This document shows positions 1 to 4,825 of a DNA stretch of 5,988 bases, piece by piece. The position numbers and the translations under genes are program-made. The DNA comes from Anaerolineae bacterium (GTDB taxonomy: Bacteria > Chloroflexota > Anaerolineae > Aggregatilineales > Aggregatilineaceae): positions 1 to 5,988 of the forward strand of contig JADLHR010000278.1 in NCBI GenBank assembly GCA_020848665.1, read 5' to 3'. Numbering within the stretch: the stretch's first letter is position 1; every line of letters starts with the position of its first letter. The notes below the pieces were generated by a model, which saw only the letters and a program-made list of their open reading frames with translations, did no database searches and was not told the DNA's origin.

Positions 1-63
1 GATGTCTATCCTGGCATAGCGTTAACCACCGTGAAAACCTGACACACACGACAGGACGCCAGT
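1..63 (+). other. Leader region upstream of the first complete gene; possible tail of an upstream gene
   Basis: This short stretch is visibly less GC-rich than the genes that follow. Frame 1 is open from the window edge to a TGA at 40-42, so it could hold the last 13 codons of an upstream gene. That would leave a 21-base gap, which fits the close spacing of the rest of the operon. However, the frame contains ATA and TTA, codons rarely used in the downstream genes, and the tail is too short to identify. Frames 2 and 3 also give short tails (stops at 17-19 and 72-74). I see no convincing -35/-10 pair. Only four-base inverted arms (38-41 and 52-55) are present, too short for a terminator stem. 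Confidence 0.3.
53..56 (+). promoter_or_regulatory. Ribosome binding site supporting the GTG start at 64
   Basis: AGGA lies seven bases before the GTG at 64. This is the best Shine-Dalgarno match near the 5' end of the HprK-like gene and is the reason for choosing GTG at 64 over the in-frame GTG at 124. Confidence 0.55.
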
Positions 64-1221
64 GTGAACTCTGAACACCATCTGCCCAACAGCGGCAGCG
101 TCGATTTCAATCTGCACGATCTCGTGGCAATCCGCCTGATTGACGCGCGCCCGGCGGAAATCAAAGCGGTCAGCCGGCAACTGGGGCCAATCCGGCGCTC
201 GTTCACCGGCGAACCAGATATTATCATTCGCTTCGTGGACCGGCTGGACGCGCGCGGGGCGCTCCGCTATCTCGGCAAAGACGAGGCGGCCTTCACGGAC
301 GATGCTTTCGTGGTGCTGCGCAGCAAGCACAAGACGCGGGCGCGCGTGCAGATTCCAATGGAGCGCATTGGCGAGCAAGGGCTGACGATTGTCGCCGAGC
401 GTGGTCTGCCCGCGATCCCGCTGCTCATCCCGATCGTCAACCTGACCGCGCTGGCGAAAGGCGCACTGCCGCTGCACGCCTCGGCTTTTCTGCACGATGG
501 CGTGGGCGTGCTGAATACCGGCTGGTCAAAAGGCGGCAAGACCGAGGCACTGCTCGGCTTTATGGAGCATGGCGCACGCTACGTCGGTGACGAGTGGGTG
601 TACCTGTCGGCGGATGGCGCGACGATGTCCGGCATTCCTGAGCCGATCCGCGTATGGGATTGGTACCTGGAGCAGATGCCGCGCTATCGCGCGCTGGCCG
701 GGCGGGGCGACCGCCTGCGCGTGCGGGGCCTGAAGGCGGCTGTCAACCTGGAAGGGAAGCTGCCTGCCGCACCGGGCCGCAAGGCAGCGGGCCGCGTCGC
801 GCGGCTGTTGGAGCGCCAGCTTTTCGTCGATCTGCCGCCGGAAAAGGTCTTTCCGCCCGATGCGTTCGCGCTGACCGGTCCCCTCGACACCGTGTTCTTC
901 GTCGCCAGTGTCGATGCGCCCGGCGTGCGGGTCCGGCCGCTGGCGCCGGATGACATCGCCGAGCGTATGGTCTTCTCGCTGCAATACGAACGGCTGCCGT
1001 TTATGGAATACTATATGATGTTCCGATTCGCTTTTCCCGACCTGCGCAATTCGCTGGTGGAAAACGCCGAGGCCGTCCAGCGCGAGCGGCTGCGCGCCAT
1101 GCTGGCGGGCAAAGCCTGTTACCTGGTCGAGCACCCTTATCCGGCGGTCATCGAGGACCTGTACCAGGCTATGCGTCCGCTGGTCAGCAAGGCCGGGCAG
1201 CCTGGCCCAGAGAAAATATGA
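64..1221 (+). CDS. HPr kinase-like (HprK-related) P-loop protein
   Basis: This 385-residue protein resembles the HPr serine kinase C-terminal domain superfamily, whose members transfer phosphate from ATP to a protein or small molecule. The core spans about residues 135-185. It starts with a strand and His in PLHASAF (H138), followed by a Walker A loop GWSKGGKT at 153-160 (K159, T160). An acidic pair then follows in YVGDEWVYL (D176, E177), at the place of the Walker B or catalytic acidic pair of the family. Residues 1-130 and 190-385 have no domain I recognise, and there is no signal peptide or membrane segment. The Walker A carries Trp and Lys where HprK proteins usually have Ser/Gly-rich residues. 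The protein is not a standard HprK: no HPr gene is nearby, and the context is glycan biosynthesis. The GTG start has an AGGA seven bases upstream, and the stop overlaps the next start as ATGA. The fold is fairly sure; substrate and direction of phosphotransfer are unknown. Confidence 0.75.
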   Translation: MNSEHHLPNSGSVDFNLHDLVAIRLIDARPAEIKAVSRQLGPIRRSFTGEPDIIIRFVDRLDARGALRYLGKDEAAFTDDAFVVLRSKHKTRARVQIPMERIGEQGLTIVAERGLPAIPLLIPIVNLTALAKGALPLHASAFLHDGVGVLNTGWSKGGKTEALLGFMEHGARYVGDEWVYLSADGATMSGIPEPIRVWDWYLEQMPRYRALAGRGDRLRVRGLKAAVNLEGKLPAAPGRKAAGRVARLLERQLFVDLPPEKVFPPDAFALTGPLDTVFFVASVDAPGVRVRPLAPDDIAERMVFSLQYERLPFMEYYMMFRFAFPDLRNSLVENAEAVQRERLRAMLAGKACYLVEHPYPAVIEDLYQAMRPLVSKAGQPGPEKI

Positions 1222-1844
1222 TGTCCGATTCGCTTGTGGAACCCGTGCCAGGCGACGCGCCCGCAGCGCCGCCCGGTGGCGATAAACAGCTTGACGAGCT
1301 GCTGCAACGGTCGCGGCGCCTGGACTGGCGTTTTCTGCTGCCGGACCCGAATTTGGGGCGCGTCGTTTACTTCGGCCCGGCGGACGACCCGCTGCGCGTG
1401 GCTCTGGCTGATTTCGCCGATTCGGTCGCCGACGGCGACAGCATCGCGCCCGGCGCAGCAGGCCGCTTCGATGTAGCGGTGCTGCGCAACCAGCCGGTCG
1501 AGGCGCTGGCGCGTGCGCGGTCGCTGCTCAGACCGAATGGCACGCTCTACGCCGAAATCCAGCGCCGGGCCGGCCGTGACCTGCCCTGGCAGTCACGCCG
1601 CTACGGCGCCGTGATCGAGCGCAGCGGGTTCCGACAGGTCGAGGCGTTCTGGAACTGGCCGGACTTCGCACGCTGCACGAAAATCATACCGCTGCACAAC
1701 GCGACCGCGCTGGCTTACATCATCGTCAACAACCGGCGGGGTCTCGCCGCCCGGCTGATGCTCAGCGCCGTGCAGGTTGCGTTCCGGCTCGGTATGACCG
1801 GCTGGTTCGTTCCATCGCTGAGCCTGATTGGGCAGCGGGAGTAG
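1218..1844 (+). CDS. Degenerate class I SAM-methyltransferase-like protein
   Basis: This 208-residue protein looks like a shortened Rossmann methyltransferase. The strand at 48-53 (RVVYFG) occupies the place of motif I. FDVAVLR (84-90) resembles the strand with motif II-type acidic residue, and ARSLLRPNGTLYAEI (100-114) matches the post-core 'LrPGG.l..E' helix-strand element. SGFRQVEAFWNWP (136-148) matches the late 'aGF..v' strand. The glycine-rich SAM loop (GxGxG) is not visible, so SAM binding is doubtful. Residues 175-205 are hydrophobic with a few Arg, perhaps a membrane-associated helix pair. ATG occurs at both 1218 and 1221. The first gives a four-base overlap with the preceding gene, consistent with translational coupling, while a weak AGAGA at 1209-1213 is better spaced for the second. 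The next gene follows after two bases, so the two products may act together. It could be an active O-methyltransferase or a non-catalytic partner. Confidence 0.6.
   Translation: MMSDSLVEPVPGDAPAAPPGGDKQLDELLQRSRRLDWRFLLPDPNLGRVVYFGPADDPLRVALADFADSVADGDSIAPGAAGRFDVAVLRNQPVEALARARSLLRPNGTLYAEIQRRAGRDLPWQSRRYGAVIERSGFRQVEAFWNWPDFARCTKIIPLHNATALAYIIVNNRRGLAARLMLSAVQVAFRLGMTGWFVPSLSLIGQRE
1837..1841 (+). promoter_or_regulatory. Ribosome binding site for the GTG start at 1847
   Basis: GGGAG sits five bases before the GTG at 1847, inside the last codons of the methyltransferase-like gene. It supports the GTG start of the APH-fold kinase and indicates co-translation with the preceding gene. Confidence 0.55.
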
Positions 1845-1846
1845 GC

Positions 1847-2878
1847 GTGAACCTGGTCCTTGACTTTCTGGAAGCTCACCGCGCCCGGCTCAAGCTCAAC
1901 CGTTCGCGGGTCCCGGAGCGGCTGACGAGCGTGATGCTGACGCCGCGCTTCCGCGCTTCGCGCCATGTGGTCTTTCTGGTGCTGCCAGCCGGCAAGCCTT
2001 ATCCGGTTCTGGTCGCCAAAGTGCCGCGCCTGGGCGAGCGCAGCCCCAGCCTGGCGCGCGAAGCCGCCGCGATTTCGGCGGTCCAGGCGATGCGCCCCGG
2101 TGGTTTCGACTCGATCCCGCAGTTGGTAGCCTTCGAGGAATATCGTGGCTATCCAATCCTGGTCGAAACGGCCCTCAATGGACAGCCTCTCGATCCACCG
2201 CGTGTCCGGCACGATCTCGATGGCGCGTGTGAGTTGGCGCTCGACTGGCTGACCGACCTGCCATTCACGCCTGCCGCCGCTGAGCCGGAATGGTTCGACC
2301 GGCAAATTGGCGAGCCGCTGCGCGCGTTCGCCGAAGCGTTCCCGCTCAACGTTGCGGAAGAGCGGCTGCTGATACGGACGCAGGAGCTGATCACGCCGCT
2401 GCAGCGCGCCGGGCTGCCGCGCGTGGTCGAGCACGGCGATGTCAGCCACCCGAACCTGATCGTGCTGCATGCTCAAAACCTGGGAGTGGTCGATTGGGAG
2501 CTGGCGGAGATGCAGGGCGTCCCGGCCTGCGATATGTTCTTCTTTCTGACCTACGCAGCTTTTGCCCAAAACGATGCGCGCACGCGCCGCGACTTCCTGA
2601 CGCCGTTCAATGAAGCGTTCTTTGGTCCAAATGCCTGGGCGGTGCCCTACATCGAGCAGTACGCGCGGCGGCTGCAATTCGGGGCAGAGCATCTGACGCC
2701 GCTGTTCGTTCTGTGCTGGGCGCGCTACATGATCCGGCTGCTGCTACGGCTGTACAACGATCGCCTTCCCCGTGGTGGCGTCGAGCCGGAGACCGCCGCC
2801 TGGCTGCGCGACAATCGCTATTACGCGCTGTGGCAGCACACGCTGGATCACCTGGACGAGCTGGGCTGGGCGTTTTAG
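1847..2878 (+). CDS. Aminoglycoside/choline phosphotransferase-family (APH-fold) kinase
   Basis: This 343-residue cytosolic protein has the layout of APH/choline-kinase enzymes, which phosphorylate a hydroxyl group on a small molecule using ATP. The N-lobe shows a likely ATP-anchoring lysine in VLVAKVPR (K58), a helix-C glutamate in REAAAI (E72) and a hinge-like strand ILVETALNG (104-112). The C-lobe carries the catalytic-loop motif HGDVSHPN (H196, D198 as base, N203). It is followed by the Mg-binding VVDWE (D216), which replaces the DFG of protein kinases. All key residues are present, so activity is likely. Family members act on antibiotics, choline, homoserine, methylthioribose or sugars, and the sequence does not decide among them. 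The glycan context makes a sugar or glycan-decoration substrate more plausible than drug resistance. The gene begins two bases after the methyltransferase-like gene and is followed by a 24-base gap. Confidence 0.82.
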   Translation: MNLVLDFLEAHRARLKLNRSRVPERLTSVMLTPRFRASRHVVFLVLPAGKPYPVLVAKVPRLGERSPSLAREAAAISAVQAMRPGGFDSIPQLVAFEEYRGYPILVETALNGQPLDPPRVRHDLDGACELALDWLTDLPFTPAAAEPEWFDRQIGEPLRAFAEAFPLNVAEERLLIRTQELITPLQRAGLPRVVEHGDVSHPNLIVLHAQNLGVVDWELAEMQGVPACDMFFFLTYAAFAQNDARTRRDFLTPFNEAFFGPNAWAVPYIEQYARRLQFGAEHLTPLFVLCWARYMIRLLLRLYNDRLPRGGVEPETAAWLRDNRYYALWQHTLDHLDELGWAF

Positions 2879-2893
2879 CCCGCCCTACGACAC

Positions 2894-2898
2894 GAGGA
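2894..2898 (+). promoter_or_regulatory. Ribosome binding site for the ATG start at 2903
   Basis: GAGGA lies four bases before the ATG at 2903, within the 24-base gap that is the largest intergenic space between genes in the window. It fixes the glycosyltransferase start. No promoter or terminator is discernible in the gap. Confidence 0.6.
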
Positions 2899-2902
2899 CC
2901 TG

Positions 2903-4087
2903 ATGCGCGTTCTCTACCTGACCAACGGCTTTCCATTTCCGCTGACCAGTGGTTATCTGCGCCATTACCACTTTATCCGCGAGCTGGCGGATGAGCACGA
3001 GATCACGCTGCTGTCGATCGCGCGATCAAGCTTCCGCGAGGAGCACCGCGCTGCCCTGGCGCCCTTCACGCGTCATATCGAGGTATTTGTCGCAGCCGGG
3101 CGGGGCCAATCGCCGGTCAGGAAAGCGCTGCACGCCGCCCGCACCATCGGGCGTGCAGACGGCGCAATCGGCGCGATGCGCACCGCGATCAAGCGCCTGC
3201 ACGCGGCGCAGCCCTTCGACGTGGTGCTGTTCAGCGGCAAACCAACCTACTCAGCCATCGAAGGGTTAGCGCTGCCGCCCATCGTCGCAGATTTCACCGA
3301 CGCGGCGTCGATGCGGATTCGCGGGCAGATTCAACATTCCTCGCGCGCCAGGTCCCCCTTCCTATGGGTGCGCTATCTCCAGACGCGCCAGGTTGAACGC
3401 CGGATCATCGAGCGCGCGGATCACCTGCTGTTCGCGTCCCTGCGTGATCGCGAGGCGGTGCTGTCAGACCGGCGCACGCCTTCCACCGTGATGCCCTGCG
3501 GGGTAGACCTCGACTATTGGCAGCGGTCGGCGCGCGAGCTGGGCCGCAGCGCCGTCGTATTCACCGGCGCGATGAACTACCAGCCCAACATCGACGCCGC
3601 GCTGTTTCTGATCGAGGACATCTTCCCCCGTGTCAGGCAGGCGCATCCCGGCGCGGAGTTGTTCATCGTGGGTCACAGCCCGACCCCCGCGCTCGTCGCG
3701 GCAGGGCGGCAGCCCGGCGTAACCGTCACCGGCTTTGTAGACGACGTGCGGCCCTACCTGGAGCGAGCAGCCGTCTTCGCTGCGCCGCTGCGCTTCGGCG
3801 CGGGGATTCAGAATAAGGTGCTGGAAGCGATGGCGATGGAAGTCCCGGTGGTTGCAACGCCGCTGGCCGCCGACGGCCTCAACACCGAGGATGGCGCGCG
3901 GCCGCCGCTAAAAGTGGCGCAGACAGCCGCAGAGTTTGCGCAGATCATTGGCGCCGAAATTCAGGCGCGCGCGCAGAACACCACGCCCGACACCGCCGCG
4001 CGGCAGTACATCGCCCAGTATTTCGTGTGGCCTGCCGTAGGGGATAAGCTTGGCGCGGTGCTCTGCGCCACTGCCAGGGGGAGCTAG
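2903..4087 (+). CDS. GT4-type glycosyltransferase, PEP-CTERM/EpsH-associated sugar transferase type
   Basis: This 394-residue GT-B glycosyltransferase probably transfers a sugar from a nucleotide-sugar donor to a lipid-linked or growing glycan on the cytoplasmic side of the membrane. The N-terminal acceptor domain starts with VLYLTNGFPFPLTSG (3-17). The linker to the donor domain contains MPCGVDLDYW (197-206). The donor domain shows FTGAMNYQPNIDA (220-232), LFIVGHSPTPAL (253-264), VTVTGFVDDVRPYL (273-286) and PLRFGAGIQNKVLEAMAM (295-312). These blocks closely match what I recall of the sugar transferase family associated with PEP-CTERM/EpsH-type exopolysaccharide loci. E308 corresponds to the second Glu of the GT4 EX7E motif. 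The first is replaced within the FGAG stretch, as I believe is usual for this subgroup. The start is fixed by GAGGA upstream. A thymidylate-kinase-like gene follows after three bases. Family assignment is firm; donor and acceptor are unknown. Confidence 0.88.
   Translation: MRVLYLTNGFPFPLTSGYLRHYHFIRELADEHEITLLSIARSSFREEHRAALAPFTRHIEVFVAAGRGQSPVRKALHAARTIGRADGAIGAMRTAIKRLHAAQPFDVVLFSGKPTYSAIEGLALPPIVADFTDAASMRIRGQIQHSSRARSPFLWVRYLQTRQVERRIIERADHLLFASLRDREAVLSDRRTPSTVMPCGVDLDYWQRSARELGRSAVVFTGAMNYQPNIDAALFLIEDIFPRVRQAHPGAELFIVGHSPTPALVAAGRQPGVTVTGFVDDVRPYLERAAVFAAPLRFGAGIQNKVLEAMAMEVPVVATPLAADGLNTEDGARPPLKVAQTAAEFAQIIGAEIQARAQNTTPDTAARQYIAQYFVWPAVGDKLGAVLCATARGS
4076..4083 (+). promoter_or_regulatory. 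Strong ribosome binding site for the ATG start at 4091
   Basis: The purine-rich AGGGGGAG ends seven bases before the ATG at 4091 and lies in the last codons of the glycosyltransferase gene. It is the best Shine-Dalgarno-like stretch in the window and supports the start of the thymidylate-kinase-like gene. Confidence 0.6.
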
Positions 4088-4090
4088 ACC

Positions 4091-4825
4091 ATGCCTGAAC
4101 TGTTTTCGGTGGCGCTGGTCGGGCCAGACGGCTCCGGCAAGACGACGATCAGCCGCCGTCTGCGCGAGACGCTGCCGCTGCCGATTAAATACGTCTACAT
4201 GGGCGTCAACCCGGACTCCAGCAACCTGATGCTGCCGACCACCTGGCTGCTGAACAAAGCGAAGCGCGGGCTGGGCGCTGAGCCGGATACGCGCGGCCCG
4301 CGCGCCCTCGAAGACGCGGTCAGACCGCGTCCGAAACACCCGGTAAAGCGGGCGCTGGTCGAGATAAAATCCGGCCTGCTGCTGGCGAACCGCATCGCCG
4401 AAGAATGGTTTCGCCAGGCGCTGACCTGGCTGTACACCCGGCGCGGCTATGTGGTGTTGTTCGACCGGCACTTTTTCTCGGACTATTTCGCTTACGACAT
4501 CGCGCCGACGCCGTACCGCAAGCCATGGACCCGCCGCCTGCATGGCTGGATGCTGAAGAACGTCTATCCCAAGCCCGGTTTGATGATCTATCTCGACGCG
4601 CCCGCCGAGGTTCTGCTGGCGCGCAAGGGCGAAGGGACCGTCGAAGTGCTCGAAGATCGCCGTCGCGCCTACCTGGAGATGCGCGCACACGTCCCGCACT
4701 TCGCACAGGTGGATGCTACCCAGCCGGAAGACGTGGTGCTGCGCCAGGTGACTGACCTGATTCTCGCCTTCAAGCGCGATCGCCGCGTGCCAGCCGCCGC
4801 GCCGGAGCAGGTAACGCATGTCTGA
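4091..4825 (+). CDS. Thymidylate-kinase-like P-loop protein of polysaccharide clusters
   Basis: This 244-residue protein has the nucleoside-monophosphate-kinase fold. It opens with a strand and Walker A loop, ALVGPDGSGKTT (8-19; K17, T18). The DR motif typical of thymidylate kinases is in VLFDRHFFSDYFAYD (122-136; D125, R126), and D131 lies downstream. PKPGLMIYLDAP (160-171) is the core strand, followed by a basic LID-like region from LLARKGEG to EDRRRAYL (175-195; R178, K179, R190-R192). It is longer than housekeeping thymidylate kinases (about 200-215 residues), with an extra section at about 38-115 between the P-loop and the DR motif. The blocks at 150-195 match a group I recall from exopolysaccharide clusters rather than the DNA-precursor enzyme, so a different phosphate acceptor, perhaps a lipid or sugar, is inferred. 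It starts three bases after the glycosyltransferase gene and overlaps the ATP-grasp gene by eight bases. Confidence 0.8.
   Translation: MPELFSVALVGPDGSGKTTISRRLRETLPLPIKYVYMGVNPDSSNLMLPTTWLLNKAKRGLGAEPDTRGPRALEDAVRPRPKHPVKRALVEIKSGLLLANRIAEEWFRQALTWLYTRRGYVVLFDRHFFSDYFAYDIAPTPYRKPWTRRLHGWMLKNVYPKPGLMIYLDAPAEVLLARKGEGTVEVLEDRRRAYLEMRAHVPHFAQVDATQPEDVVLRQVTDLILAFKRDRRVPAAAPEQVTHV
4809..4811 (+). promoter_or_regulatory. Weak ribosome binding site for the overlapping ATG at 4818
   Basis: AGG six bases before the ATG at 4818, with GGAG at 4804-4807 further upstream, lies inside the end of the thymidylate-kinase-like gene. With the eight-base gene overlap this suggests that translation of the ATP-grasp gene is coupled to its neighbour. 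Confidence 0.4.

Noticed and set aside
38..55. Inverted arms CCTG and CAGG before the first gene, considered as an operator or terminator
   Set aside because: Only four bases pair, with mismatches inside and no T-run following; this is within chance expectation.
526..1134. A 202-codon open frame on the minus strand within the HprK-like gene
   Set aside because: No motif and low-complexity composition; the + strand frame carries the P-loop and has well-placed neighbours.
1715..2692. A 325-codon open frame on the minus strand
   Set aside because: It lies antisense to the end of the methyltransferase-like gene and most of the APH-fold kinase, whose motifs are intact. The translation is rich in Arg, Gln and His with no recognisable domain, as expected for a shadow frame in GC-rich DNA.
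1847..2878. Interpretation as an antibiotic-resistance aminoglycoside phosphotransferase
   Set aside because: The APH fold is shared by many metabolic kinases, and the operon context is glycan biosynthesis with no mobile-element or resistance-gene neighbours.
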